Below the pieces are notes generated by a model. The model ran no database searches and had not been told where the DNA came from. It was given only the letters and a program-made list of their open reading frames with translations. Shown one piece after another: positions 9,001 through 16,105 of a stretch of DNA of 64,000 nucleotides. Source of the DNA: Streptomyces formicae (GTDB lineage Bacteria > Actinomycetota > Actinomycetes > Streptomycetales > Streptomycetaceae); NCBI RefSeq assembly GCF_002556545.1, contig NZ_CP022685.1, forward strand, positions 6,612,001 to 6,676,000, in the 5' to 3' direction. The position numbers were made by a program, and so were the translations under genes. Positions within the stretch are counted from its first letter, which is position 1; every line of letters starts with the position of its first letter.

Positions 9001-10150
9001 TGGACATCGCGTCGATCTTGGTGGTGTCCGCGTCGACCCAGTCCTTGTAGGACCGCTTGTCCTGGAGCTTGATGCCGCCTTCCTGCTCGAGCACGCGCTT
9101 GGCGTACTCGTTGGCGGCCTTGGTGCCGGGGTTGCCGCCGTCGATCGGCTTGGTCAGCTCGTCGGCGTTGCCCGCGTAGATCTTGCTGAACGTCTGGAGC
9201 TCCGCGCGCTCCTTCTCGTTCGCGCTGAGACCGAAGGTCCGGTCGGTCTCGGAGAGCTTGCCGTAGTCGTCGTCGTTGGCGGGCAGCGCGGCGGCGATGA
9301 TCGCTCGCTGGACGGACGCGTACTCCTTGGCCGAGGAGAAGGCGGCCAGGGCGCGGGTGCGCTGGATCATGTCCGGGTTGCTGGTCGCCTGCGCCATGTC
9401 CTGCGAGAGCGCGAGCAGCTGCTCGACGAGCTGGCTGTAGGCCTCGACGGTCTGCGAGGTCGACGCCTTGTCGGCGTAGGCGTCCTTGCGGACCTTGTTG
9501 ATGCCCTGGAGCTGCTGGGTGATCTGGACCGCGCTGTGCCGGACGCCGAGAAGGCCCTTCTCGCCGTCGGTGTCGTTGAGGTCCTGGGTGCCCTGGAGGA
9601 AGTTCCGGTAGACGCGGTCGGTCTTGTCGCGCGCGCCCTTGACCGTGTAGTCGGTGGCCTTCGCGCCGTGCGCGAGGGGGCCCGCCGACTTGTCGCGCTC
9701 CTCCTGGAGCGCGGCGGCCAGCTCGGTGGCCTGCTTGGTCATGTCGGTCAGCAGCTTCATGTTGTCGAGCTGCTGGATCTCGTCCATGGACGAGTTGATG
9801 CGGAGCGCGCCGAGCGAGGTCGCGGTGATCACGGGGAGCGCGAGCAGCGAGACGAGGCGGGTGGAGATGCGCCAGTTGCGCAGGGCTATTCGGGAGCCGG
9901 GGCCGCTGGGCGTCTTGGTGCCGGAGCCCTTCCCCTTGCCCTTGGCCGGGGCGGCCGTCGGGCCGGTGCCCGTGGTCCCCTGGCGCGCGGCGCCGGGGCC
10001 GCTGTCGCCGGGCGCACCCGGGCCGGGGTTCGGAGCGTGCTGGGGCGAGGAGCCGCGGTCGGTCCCGCGCTCCGGCTCCGCCGAAGCATCCCCTCGGCCG
10101 CGGTCGGCCTGGGGAGACCCCTTGCCATCCCTCTTGAAACGTCCCTGCAC
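6065..10150 (-). CDS. cvnA: Nitrate/nitrite-sensing-domain histidine kinase, CvnA-like, with very long disordered tail
   Basis: This sensor kinase of about 1361 residues starts at the GTG at 10150, which has an AGAGG eleven bases upstream. It has a Pro/Gly-rich leader, a first membrane helix (RLVSLLALPVITATSLGAL), a helical extracytoplasmic NIT-type sensor domain and a second helix (ILNGALILLVLGVSLVGAFV). A HAMP-like linker, the H-box-like LDHLATRMRRNGENLLVLAG and a HATPase_c domain (ELLENATSFSSP, DTGIGLSPED) follow. Roughly the last 600 residues are a Pro/Gly/Gln low-complexity tail. It heads the right conservon. The kinase core closely resembles the left copy, while the tails differ. Confidence 0.92.
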   Translation of the reverse strand: MQGRFKRDGKGSPQADRGRGDASAEPERGTDRGSSPQHAPNPGPGAPGDSGPGAARQGTTGTGPTAAPAKGKGKGSGTKTPSGPGSRIALRNWRISTRLVSLLALPVITATSLGALRINSSMDEIQQLDNMKLLTDMTKQATELAAALQEERDKSAGPLAHGAKATDYTVKGARDKTDRVYRNFLQGTQDLNDTDGEKGLLGVRHSAVQITQQLQGINKVRKDAYADKASTSQTVEAYSQLVEQLLALSQDMAQATSNPDMIQRTRALAAFSSAKEYASVQRAIIAAALPANDDDYGKLSETDRTFGLSANEKERAELQTFSKIYAGNADELTKPIDGGNPGTKAANEYAKRVLEQEGGIKLQDKRSYKDWVDADTTKIDAMSKIELTLLGEMEQKARQLRNEAEQSAILNGALILLVLGVSLVGAFVVARSMIRSLRRLQDTATKVAQDRLPELVKQLSESDPQDVDTSVESVGVHSRDEIGQVAAAFDDVHREAVRLAAEQALLRGNVNAMFTNLSRRSQGLIQRQLSLISELESREADPDQLSSLFKLDHLATRMRRNGENLLVLAGEEPGRRWTRPVPLVDVLRAAASEVEQYERIELSAVPSTEVAGRVVNDLVHLLAELLENATSFSSPQTKVKVTGHALPDGRVLIEIHDTGIGLSPEDLAAINERLASPPTVDVSVSRRMGLFVVGRLSQRHGIRIQLRPSDSGGTTALVMLPVDVAQGGKKVPGAPSPTGGPAAAQAAAGAAAARRGVGAGNSAPGLPGGPGRGGPGAGGQGGPGLLGAGAPRGQVAGSGPRAALPARDAGQRPPSAPQGQQQPGLPGRPQQGQQGQPPQGERSGAGAGVFGQQGGRGDAGVAQPPVPQQRTNAINEPGDQGRRPQLPPRGGPRAELPGGNPQPRVPSWSDENAQPQVAHEPFDTPRGHEEHDSTGQFAQPAAPAAPADDSQGPGSTAQFARPDFDGPPPGTSVPQQDSGAGTQGPGNGGTGQFVRSDVFGGPQQEAPQSRPQDQGNGPAPHDGGREMPDYTVPRPPAPRRGQGDTHQGIPQQPSQPQNQGGQQDPQARQDPQGQQGQQGQQGEPDPLRDPLSQQDLLNQPASGGRTPLYDTLETNWFQQQQNQQAAQQDQGRQEQGHQDQRQDHGQQGHGQQDQGRQGPDLFGGQNGVRAPEPTRHQAPEPPQRQAPQAPQRPLPSRPQRQGQGGAPSAPTSGGNGGFNGFNNANSFGGNSAGSPANTGNPANAATAADAGSSAASGNPGNGAGAPGTWRTSPNDELGRQAERVRQPTAGGVTTSGLPRRVPRANLVAGTAQQQQDSTGPQVSRAPDDVRGRLTNLRRGIQQGRQAGTGQTGSFPTHQQER

Positions 10151-10661
10151 TAGCGTCGCAACCTCTGGACCAGGCGTCCCTCCGCGTAACGGCGGGACGG
10201 TGTCGGCGTCGTGGGGCGCGCGGCGCCCCATGGGTGGTCGTGAGTGACCGGCGCTGCTCCCCCTTCCCGCCGCCACTCGGCGCTGCGTTGCGCCCCTGCG
10301 CGCCGGTTCGATCCCGCGGCGGTCCCGGGAATTCCAGCACAGTGCAGGATCTCCAACAAGGCCCGTGTGTCGCGTCACGACCTACGTGACACGGTGTGAG
10401 TGCGGTGTCACGAGATGTAGAAAATGATCTAGGGGAAATCGGGCGCATCACCCCAAAGCAGTTAGGGGTGAGGGGTGTCCCAGTCTTCATGATCAGGAGC
10501 GGAATAGTGCCTTCAGTGGCGCAATGTCCGTTTCCGAGTGGCCATACGAGGGGGTGAATTGACCCTTTTGCCCGCTCCTTCGTGAGCAAACTCACATGAA
10601 GATCATGGCCTCTTCCGGACTTTGGCCGGGAATTGGATGTTTAGCCTGACGCTTTACAGGG
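10151..10661. other. Intergenic region upstream of the right conservon
   Basis: This is 511 bases without a supported gene, between the divergent cvnA and the small gene at 10662. The part from about 10400 to 10640 is clearly more A+T-rich than its surroundings, as expected for promoters. It contains a perfect 8-bp inverted repeat at 10385-10412. I could not assign a confident -35/-10 pair for either direction. Confidence 0.55.
10385..10412. promoter_or_regulatory. Inverted repeat, candidate operator upstream of cvnA
   Basis: Arms CGTGACAC (10385-10392) and GTGTCACG (10405-10412) are perfect inverted repeats separated by 12 bases. They lie 235 bases upstream of the cvnA start. The symmetry suggests a site for a dimeric regulator, but no family is implied by the sequence. 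Confidence 0.4.
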
Positions 10662-10925
10662 ATGGCGAATCCGACAAGCGGCGTCCACCGCGCGACGCCC
10701 CAACCGACAAGGTCCGAACAGCAGATGAAGACTGTGCAGTCGACGATGTTCCGCAACATAGCCAACCCGCGCCGCACCACTCTCGCGCACCTCACGGACG
10801 CCGACGAGGTCCAGGCCGCGGCCGAGCGCCCGGAGCACGCGGTCGAACTCCCGTCCCAGACGGCCAACCCCAAGCGGACGATCCTGATGGTCGCCCCGGA
10901 GCCGCAGGCCCCTGTGGCGGGTTGA
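10662..10925 (+). CDS. Small uncharacterised protein
   Basis: This 87-residue protein has no domain I recognise. It is Pro/Thr/Ala-rich and hydrophilic, with no signal peptide or membrane helix. Two short segments look alike: NIANPRRTTLAHL and QTANPKRTILMVA share an ANP(R/K)RT-(I/L) pattern, a possible short duplicated motif. The start is uncertain. ATG 10662 has an AGGG almost touching it, and ATG 10725 (MKTVQSTMFRN) is an alternative that would leave 66 residues. It stands alone between the conservon and the FAH-family gene. Confidence 0.55.
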   Translation: MANPTSGVHRATPQPTRSEQQMKTVQSTMFRNIANPRRTTLAHLTDADEVQAAAERPEHAVELPSQTANPKRTILMVAPEPQAPVAG

Positions 10926-11005
10926 AAAGGGGAGGTCCGGGAGCCGTGCCGCGTTAGCCTGGAGCGTCAGACTCCACCCAATCCCAGCAAGGGGCTAACG
11001 CTCAC

Positions 11006-11794
11006 GTGCGCATCGCCAGGTTCTCCATCGACGGCAATGTCGCTTTCGGCGCGGTCGAGGGCGACAAGCCCGACGAACTCGTCGTCGACATCATCAAGGG
11101 CAGTCCGTACGTCGCCGACTTCGAGCTCAGCGGAGTCAAGGTCCCGCTGAGCAAGGTCCGACTCCTGCCCCCGGTCATCGGGCACAAGATCGTGGCCTTC
11201 GGCCGCAACTACACGGAGCACGCCAAGGAGCTCGGCAGCGACGTCCCCGACGTCCCGTTCGCCTTCTTCAAGCCCGCGACCTCGATGATCGGCTCCGGCG
11301 ACGCCATCACGTACCCCTCGTTCTCCGAAGAAGTGCACCACGAGGCCGAGCTGGCCGTGGTCATCGGCCGCATGTGCCGCGAGGTACCCCGCGAGCGGGT
11401 CAAGGACGTGATCTTCGGCTTCACCTGCGCCAACGACGTCACCGCGCGTGACGTCCAGCGCCGCGAGAAGCAGTGGGCGCGCGCCAAGGGCTTCGACAGC
11501 GCCTGCCCGCTCGGTCCCTGGGTGGAGACGGACATCGACCTGGCCACGGCGAACGACCTCACGATCCAGTGCACGGTCAACGGCCAGCAGCGCCAGCTCG
11601 GCCGCACCAGCGAGATGGTCCACTCCATCGAGGACCTGATCGTGAACATCACCGAGGCCATGACGCTGCTCCCGGGCGACGTCATCCTCACGGGCACCCC
11701 GGCAGGGGTCGGCCCCCTCAACGTCGGCGACGAGGTCGCCGTCACCATCGAAGGCATCGGCACTCTCACCAACAAGGTGATCAAGCGTGGCTAA
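11006..11794 (+). CDS. Fumarylacetoacetate hydrolase (FAH) family protein
   Basis: This 262-residue protein has the FAH/HpcE fold. The family includes hydrolases, decarboxylases and isomerases acting on 1,3-diketo or oxaloacetate-like substrates with a divalent metal. Visible hallmarks are [11 protein letters not shown], the metal-site acidic segment [18 protein letters not shown] and GTPAGVGP. The length fits single-domain YcgM-like members. The start is GTG, with AAGGGG upstream. Its end overlaps the gltX start by 8 bases, so the two are co-translated. The actual substrate cannot be told from the sequence. Confidence 0.88.
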   Translation: MRIARFSIDGNVAFGAVEGDKPDELVVDIIKGSPYVADFELSGVKVPLSKVRLLPPVIGHKIVAFGRNYTEHAKELGSDVPDVPFAFFKPATSMIGSGDAITYPSFSEEVHHEAELAVVIGRMCREVPRERVKDVIFGFTCANDVTARDVQRREKQWARAKGFDSACPLGPWVETDIDLATANDLTIQCTVNGQQRQLGRTSEMVHSIEDLIVNITEAMTLLPGDVILTGTPAGVGPLNVGDEVAVTIEGIGTLTNKVIKRG

Positions 11795-13265
11795 CGCGAC
11801 CCCCGTACGCGTACGGTTCTGTCCCTCGCCGACCGGCAACCCCCATGTGGGTCTGGTCCGCACCGCCCTCTTCAACTGGGCCTACGCCCGGCACAACGAG
11901 GGCACCCTGGTCTTCCGCATCGAGGACACCGACGCGGCTCGCGACTCCGAGGAGTCGTACGAGCAGCTGCTCGACTCGATGCGCTGGCTGGGCTTCGACT
12001 GGGACGAGGGCCCCGAGGTCGGCGGCCCGCACGCGCCGTACCGCCAGTCGCAGCGCATGGACATCTACCGGGACGTCGCCGAGAAGCTCATCGCCGCGGG
12101 CAACGCCTACCCGTGCTACTGCACCACCGAGGAGCTGGACACCCGCCGCGAGGCCGCCCGCGCCGCTGGCAAGCCCTCCGGCTACGACGGCCACTGCCGC
12201 GACCTCACCGCCGAGCAGAAGCAGGCGTACGAGGCCGAGGGCCGCAGCCACATCGTCCGCTTCCGGATGCCCGACGAGGCCACGACCTTCACCGACCTGG
12301 TCCGCGGCGAGATCACCGTCCAGGCGGAGAACGTCACGGACTACGGCATCGTGCGCGCCAACGGCGCCCCGCTGTACACCCTGGTCAACCCGGTCGACGA
12401 CGCCCTGATGGAGATCACCCACGTCCTGCGCGGCGAGGACCTGCTCTCCTCGACGCCGCGGCAGATCGCCCTCTACAAGGCGCTGATCGAGCTCGGCGTC
12501 GCCAAGGCGATCCCCGCGTTCGGCCACCTCCCGTACGTCATGGGCGAGGGCAACAAGAAGCTGAGCAAGCGCGACCCCCAGGCCTCGCTCAACCTCTACA
12601 GGGAGCGCGGTTTCCTCCCGGAGGGCCTGCTCAACTACCTCTCCCTGCTCGGCTGGTCCTTCTCCGCCGACCAGGACGTCTTCTCGATCCCGGACATGGT
12701 CGCCAAGTTCGACCTCGCGGACGTGAACGCCAACCCGGCGCGCTTCGACCTGAAGAAGGCCGAGGCGATCAACGCCGACCACATCCGCATGCTCGACGTG
12801 AAGACCTTCGCCGAGGCCTGCGAGCCCTGGCTCAAGGCCCCGCACGCCAACTGGGCCCCCGAAGACTTCGACGAGGCCGCCTGGCAGGCCATCGCGCCGC
12901 ACGCGCAGACCCGCCTGAAGGTCCTCTCCGAGATCACGGACAACGTGGACTTCCTGTTCCTCGCGGAGCCGGTCTTCGACGAGCCGAGCTGGACCAAGGC
13001 CATGAAGGAAGGCTCCGACGCCCTCCTGCGCACGGCCCGCGCCAAGCTGGAGGCGGCCGACTGGACGTCCCCGGAGTCCCTCAAGGAAGCCGTCCTGGCC
13101 GCCGGTGAGGAGCACGGGCTCAAGCTCGGCAAGGCCCAGGCCCCGGTCCGCGTCGCCGTCACCGGGCGCACGGTCGGCCTGCCCCTGTTCGAGTCCCTGG
13201 AGATCCTGGGCAAGGACAAGACACTGGCCCGCGTCGACGCGGCCCTGGCGAAGCTCACCGCCTGA
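11787..13265 (+). CDS. gltX: Glutamyl-tRNA synthetase
   Basis: This 492-residue class I aminoacyl-tRNA synthetase charges tRNA with glutamate in the cytoplasm. The HIGH-type motif is [10 protein letters not shown] (residues 13-22) and the KMSKS-type motif is KLSKR (258-262), with the anticodon-binding region downstream. Actinobacteria of this type generally lack glutaminyl-tRNA synthetase and use GluRS plus the GatCAB amidotransferase for tRNA-Gln. The tRNA-Glu and tRNA-Gln cluster about 0.9 kb downstream would then be its substrates. The GTG start overlaps the FAH-family gene by 8 bases. Confidence 0.97.
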   Translation: MANATPVRVRFCPSPTGNPHVGLVRTALFNWAYARHNEGTLVFRIEDTDAARDSEESYEQLLDSMRWLGFDWDEGPEVGGPHAPYRQSQRMDIYRDVAEKLIAAGNAYPCYCTTEELDTRREAARAAGKPSGYDGHCRDLTAEQKQAYEAEGRSHIVRFRMPDEATTFTDLVRGEITVQAENVTDYGIVRANGAPLYTLVNPVDDALMEITHVLRGEDLLSSTPRQIALYKALIELGVAKAIPAFGHLPYVMGEGNKKLSKRDPQASLNLYRERGFLPEGLLNYLSLLGWSFSADQDVFSIPDMVAKFDLADVNANPARFDLKKAEAINADHIRMLDVKTFAEACEPWLKAPHANWAPEDFDEAAWQAIAPHAQTRLKVLSEITDNVDFLFLAEPVFDEPSWTKAMKEGSDALLRTARAKLEAADWTSPESLKEAVLAAGEEHGLKLGKAQAPVRVAVTGRTVGLPLFESLEILGKDKTLARVDAALAKLTA

Positions 13266-13302
13266 TCCGCACCGCCTGATCAGCACCGCCTGATCCGCAC
13301 CG
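13261..13302 (+). repeat. Three tandem copies of a 14-bp unit at the gltX stop
   Basis: The unit CCTGATCCGCACCG is repeated three times head to tail, with one base changed in the middle copy. The first copy contains the gltX stop codon TGA. The array sits directly before the gltX terminator and probably arose by slippage. Confidence 0.85.
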
Positions 13303-13310
13303 CACGAAAC

Positions 13311-13347
13311 GAAGGGCCCGGAAGCCGAGACGGCTGCCGGGCCCTTC
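13311..13347 (+). terminator. Terminator after gltX
   Basis: A long hairpin pairs GAAGGGCCCGG (13311-13321) with CCGGGCCCTTC (13337-13347) and continues through AGCCG/CGGCT around an AGA loop, with a single internal A-G mismatch. There is no U-tract, as is common in Streptomyces. It ends the FAH-gltX unit. Confidence 0.8.
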
Positions 13348-13363
13348 GCCTACCGTCGTCGGT

Positions 13364-14092
13364 ATGCCGATCAGAGCCGTGGTCTGGGACATCGACGACA
13401 CGATCTTCGACTACGCGCGCGCCGACGCCGCGGGCATGCAGGCACACCTCACCGCCGAGGGCCTGGTGGAGAGGTACGAGTCCGCCGAGCGCGCCCTGGT
13501 CCTGTGGCGGGAGATCACCGAGCGCCACTGGGCCCGCTTCGGCGCGGGGGAGACGGACTTCCAGGAGCAGCGCCGCGACCGCGTGCGGGACTTCCTCGAC
13601 GCCCCGGCGCTGACCGCCCCCGACGCCGACGCCTGGTTCGCCCGTTACGTCGGTCACTACGAGTCGGCCTGGTCGCTCTTCCCCGACACCCTCCCCGCCC
13701 TGGACGCCCTCGCGGGCGAGTACCGGCACGCCGTCCTCTCCAACTCCGCCCTGGCCGTCCAGGACCGCAAGCTGCGCCTCCTCGGCGTCCGCGACCGCTT
13801 CGAGGCCGTCCTATGCGCCGCCGACCTCGGCGTCTCCAAGCCCGCGGCCGGGGCCTTCCACGCGGTCTGTACGGAGCTGGGTCTCGCGCCCGCCGAGATC
13901 GCCTACGTGGGCGACCAGCCGGAGATCGACGCCAGGGGCGCGAGGGACGCGGGCCTGCTCGGGATCTGGCTCGACCGCAACGGCGCGGCGGGGCAAGGCC
14001 CGTCGGGCGTACACCGCATCACGCACCTCTCCGAGCTCCCCGCGCTGCTGCGTGCGGATACCCGTTTTGGAGCGCCGTCCACCTTCGGGTAA
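13364..14092 (+). CDS. HAD-superfamily hydrolase
   Basis: This 242-residue haloacid-dehalogenase-type phosphatase has all four motifs: the nucleophile DIDDT (D9xDxT), SNS in motif II, the Lys in SKPAAGAFHAV, and the acidic GDQPEID. The helical cap inserted after motif I fits the subfamily I (YjjG/GPH-like) type. The physiological substrate is unknown. It begins only 17 bases after the gltX terminator. Its stop codon overlaps the proposed -10 of the tRNA cluster promoter. Confidence 0.88.
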   Translation: MPIRAVVWDIDDTIFDYARADAAGMQAHLTAEGLVERYESAERALVLWREITERHWARFGAGETDFQEQRRDRVRDFLDAPALTAPDADAWFARYVGHYESAWSLFPDTLPALDALAGEYRHAVLSNSALAVQDRKLRLLGVRDRFEAVLCAADLGVSKPAAGAFHAVCTELGLAPAEIAYVGDQPEIDARGARDAGLLGIWLDRNGAAGQGPSGVHRITHLSELPALLRADTRFGAPSTFG

Positions 14093-14095
14093 TGT
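14067..14095 (+). promoter_or_regulatory. Candidate promoter of the tRNA cluster
   Basis: TTGGAG (14067-14072) and TAATGT (14090-14095) are separated by 17 bases, a good vegetative-type promoter. They overlap the end of the HAD gene and lie about 85 bases before the first tRNA. Confidence 0.5.
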
Positions 14096-14180
14096 TCTTC
14101 CTGCGCCGCCCGAGAGGGCCGAAAGGTCCGGCCGGGAAGCGTAAATCAAAACAAAGCCCCCGCAAGGGGTTGCGCTTTGA

Positions 14181-14252
14181 TGGCCTATGGTGTAATTGGC
14201 AGCACGACGGTTTCTGGTTCCGTTAGTCTAGGTTCGAGTCCTGGTAGGCCAG
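14181..14252 (+). tRNA. tRNA-Gln (CTG)
   Basis: This 72-base tRNA folds into a cloverleaf, with acceptor stem TGGCCTA/TAGGCCA, discriminator G and T-loop TTCGAGT. The seven-base anticodon loop carries CTG, read as glutamine. CCA is not encoded. It is the first gene of a five-tRNA cluster. Confidence 0.95.
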
Positions 14253-14291
14253 CTCGCAGAGCTCATCTGCAACCGCGGATCTCATCCGCAG

Positions 14292-14364
14292 GCCCCCGTT
14301 GTGTAGCGGCCTAGCACGCCGCCCTCTCAAGGCGGTAGCGCCGGTTCGAATCCGGTCGGGGGTA
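14292..14364 (+). tRNA. tRNA-Glu (CTC), copy 1
   Basis: This 73-base tRNA has acceptor stem GCCCCCG/CGGGGGT and anticodon stem CCGCC/GGCGG around loop CTCTCAA, giving anticodon CTC (glutamate). The T-loop is TTCGAAT and the discriminator is A. It is identical to the other two copies. Confidence 0.95.
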
Positions 14365-14426
14365 CAGATCCTTCCCGCGGGGACAGATCGGGTCGCACCC
14401 ACTGTTTCTGATGCAGGATCGCTAGG

Positions 14427-14499
14427 GCCCCCGTTGTGTAGCGGCCTAGCACGCCGCCCTCTCAAGGCGGTAGCGCCGGTTCGAATCCGGTCGGGGGTA
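14427..14499 (+). tRNA. tRNA-Glu (CTC), copy 2
   Basis: The 73-base sequence is identical to the copies at 14292 and 14631. The spacers around the three copies are unrelated, so identity is confined to the gene itself. Confidence 0.95.
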
Positions 14500-14530
14500 C
14501 TGTAGGTACTAGACCTGGTCTAGACCACAT

Positions 14531-14602
14531 TGGGCTATGGTGTAATTGGCAGCACGACGGTTTCTGGTTCCGTTAGTTTAGGTTCGAGTCCTGGTAGCCC
14601 AG
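14531..14602 (+). tRNA. tRNA-Gln (CTG), second copy with swapped acceptor pair
   Basis: This copy is nearly identical to the tRNA-Gln at 14181. The acceptor stem is TGGGCTA/TAGCCCA, so the fourth pair is G-C instead of C-G, a compensated change. The only other difference is C to T at the first T-stem pair (C-G to U-G). The anticodon is CTG. Confidence 0.95.
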
Positions 14603-14630
14603 CTGGATCGCGTGGCAACACGAGATCCTC

Positions 14631-14703
14631 GCCCCCGTTGTGTAGCGGCCTAGCACGCCGCCCTCTCAAGGCGGTAGCGCCGGTTCGAATCCGGTCGGGG
14701 GTA
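14631..14703 (+). tRNA. tRNA-Glu (CTC), copy 3
   Basis: The third identical 73-base tRNA-Glu(CTC) is the last gene of the cluster. It is followed within 15 bases by a terminator hairpin. Confidence 0.95.
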
Positions 14704-14717
14704 CAAGAGCGAGACGA

Positions 14718-14746
14718 GGGGCCTTCCCGTGAGGGAGGGCCCCTTT
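14718..14746. terminator. Terminator after the tRNA cluster
   Basis: An 11-bp stem (14718-14728 with 14733-14743) has one G-T wobble, a GTGA tetraloop and a following TTTCTC. It lies between the end of the tRNA cluster and the end of the convergent MerR gene (14748). It can therefore act in both directions. Confidence 0.8.
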
Positions 14747-14747
14747 C

Positions 14748-15404
14748 TCATGCCCGCGTACTCCCTTGCCCGTAGCGGCGGTTGGACTCCTCGGCCTGCG
14801 CGATCCGGCGCAGGCTCAGCAGTACCGGCTCGTACAGGACCGTCAGCGCGACGGCCGCCTCCAGTTGCCGGTCGGGCGACTCGTACCGCTCGATCAAGTC
14901 CAGATCGGCGACGGCCAGTTGGTGGCCCGAGCGGGCGTAGGGCGCCAAGTCGTCCACGGCGCACGGGTATCCGAGGCGGGAGAGGGTGGCCACCGCGGTC
15001 ACCAGCATCCGGTAGGCCGGGGATTCGTCCGCGTACTCCTGGGCGTTGGCCCAGCCGAGTCCGGCGAGCAGCGCGTCGACCGTGCGGCGCGCCTCCTGTG
15101 CCGCCGCGTCCTCCTCGGTGGGTTCCGGGCCGTGCGGCAGGGCCCAGACGGCCGTCCCCAGGCGGGAGTTGTGGTCCAGCGAGTCGTCCTCCAGGGCGGT
15201 CAGCACCTCGCGCGCCGAGGTGATCGGCACCCGGCCCACCTGGATCAGCGCCCGCACCAGGCGCAGCCGCTGGAGATGCGCCTCGTCGTACTCGGCCTGG
15301 GTGGCGCTCACCCGGTGACCGGCCGGCAGCAGGCCCTCGCGCAAGTAGTACTTGATCGTGGCCGTGGGGACCCCGCTGCGCCGACTCAGCTCCGCCAGTC
15401 TCAT
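14748..15404 (-). CDS. MerR-family transcriptional regulator
   Basis: This 218-residue regulator has the MerR winged helix at its very N-terminus (MRLAELSRRSGVPTATIKYYLREGLLP). A dimerisation helix (HLQRLRLVRALIQVG) follows, then an Ala/Leu-rich effector region with no recognisable metal-binding cysteine pattern. I start at ATG 15404 because the MerR fold begins there and a GGAAGG lies upstream. An in-frame ATG at 15443 would fall inside the operator. It is divergent from the DUF4188 gene across two dyad sites, so it probably controls that gene and itself. Confidence 0.88.
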   Translation of the reverse strand: MRLAELSRRSGVPTATIKYYLREGLLPAGHRVSATQAEYDEAHLQRLRLVRALIQVGRVPITSAREVLTALEDDSLDHNSRLGTAVWALPHGPEPTEEDAAAQEARRTVDALLAGLGWANAQEYADESPAYRMLVTAVATLSRLGYPCAVDDLAPYARSGHQLAVADLDLIERYESPDRQLEAAVALTVLYEPVLLSLRRIAQAEESNRRYGQGSTRA

Positions 15405-15422
15405 GTCCTCTTGCGCCTTCCA

Positions 15423-15466
15423 TTGGAGAGTGGCACTATCCAATCATGGATAGCGGCACTATCCAA
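15423..15466. promoter_or_regulatory. Two tandem 21-bp dyad operators between the MerR gene and the DUF4188 gene
   Basis: Site 1 (15423-15443) and site 2 (15446-15466) share the half GGCACTATCCAA as direct repeats 23 bases apart. Each is itself a dyad: site 2 has TGGATAG and CTATCCA around a 5-base centre (perfect), and site 1 has TTGGAGAG and CTATCCAA (7 of 8). This geometry is typical of MerR-family sites. They cover the intergenic promoter region of both genes. Confidence 0.75.
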
Positions 15467-15512
15467 AGATTGCCCGGCTCGACGGCCAGGGCTCTACGAA
15501 GGGGGAACCGTC

Positions 15513-15998
15513 ATGAGCAGCAAGCCGATCGAAGGGCGCATGACCGCCGGCGCGCAGGACGGCGTGGTGGTCTTCCACATCGGGATGCGCATCAACAACT
15601 TCCGTGCCGTACGCAGCTGGTGGCCCGTCTTCCTCGCGATGCCGCGCATGCTCAAGGAGCTGTCCAAGGACCCGGAGAGCGGGATGCTGGGGTATCAGGT
15701 GCTGCTCGGGGGCGCGCGCCTGATGTACGTCGTCCAGTACTGGGAGTCGCAGGAGAAGCTGCTGGCCTACTCGGCGGCGCCGGACAAGGAGCACCGGCCC
15801 GCGTGGGCGGCCTTCAATCGGCGCATCCGGGAAGGCAAGGGGAAGGTCGGCTTCTGGCACGAGACGTTCGTCGTGCGGGCCGGGGCGCATGAGGCGGTGT
15901 ACGTCAACATGCCGGAGTTCGGTCTGGGCAAGGCCACGACCGTGGTGCCGGTGGGCCGTCGCGGGGACCGGGCCGCCGACCGGCTCAGGGCGGCCTGA
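15513..15998 (+). CDS. DUF4188-domain protein
   Basis: This 161-residue protein matches the DUF4188 pattern: MRINNFRAVRSWWPVFLAMP near the N-terminus, a YQVLLGGARLMYVVQYW core, and a C-terminal FWHETFVV segment. The fold resembles the dimeric alpha-beta barrel of small monooxygenase-like proteins, but no catalytic function is established. The ATG is preceded by an AGGGGGAA ribosome site. It is controlled, by inference, by the divergent MerR regulator. It may be a small detoxification enzyme, which would fit that pairing. Confidence 0.82.
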   Translation: MSSKPIEGRMTAGAQDGVVVFHIGMRINNFRAVRSWWPVFLAMPRMLKELSKDPESGMLGYQVLLGGARLMYVVQYWESQEKLLAYSAAPDKEHRPAWAAFNRRIREGKGKVGFWHETFVVRAGAHEAVYVNMPEFGLGKATTVVPVGRRGDRAADRLRAA

Positions 15999-16041
15999 GG
16001 GGCCCGCGAGGGCTCGGCGGGGCTTGAGCGGGGGAGTTCGG

Positions 16042-16081
16042 CCAGGAGGGGGCGCCGCGGCGTTGAGGCGGCCCCTCCTGG
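16042..16081. terminator. Bidirectional terminator between DUF4188 gene and ndgR
   Basis: The perfect 10-bp arms CCAGGAGGGG (16042-16051) and CCCCTCCTGG (16072-16081) flank a G+C-rich 20-base loop that can pair further. The hairpin lies between two convergent genes. Confidence 0.65.
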
Positions 16082-16105
16082 TGCTCCGTCCGGGTGCTCG
16101 GTGCC

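Noticed and set aside
5501..10153. Plus-strand open frame of 1550 codons opposite the right cvnB/cvnA
   Set aside because: It is an antisense shadow. The minus strand encodes clear roadblock and kinase domains, and the plus product is repetitive Leu/Val/Arg without domains.
14299..14775. Short open frames over the tRNA cluster
   Set aside because: They are translations of tRNA genes: the repeated peptide comes from the identical tRNA-Glu copies, not from a protein family.
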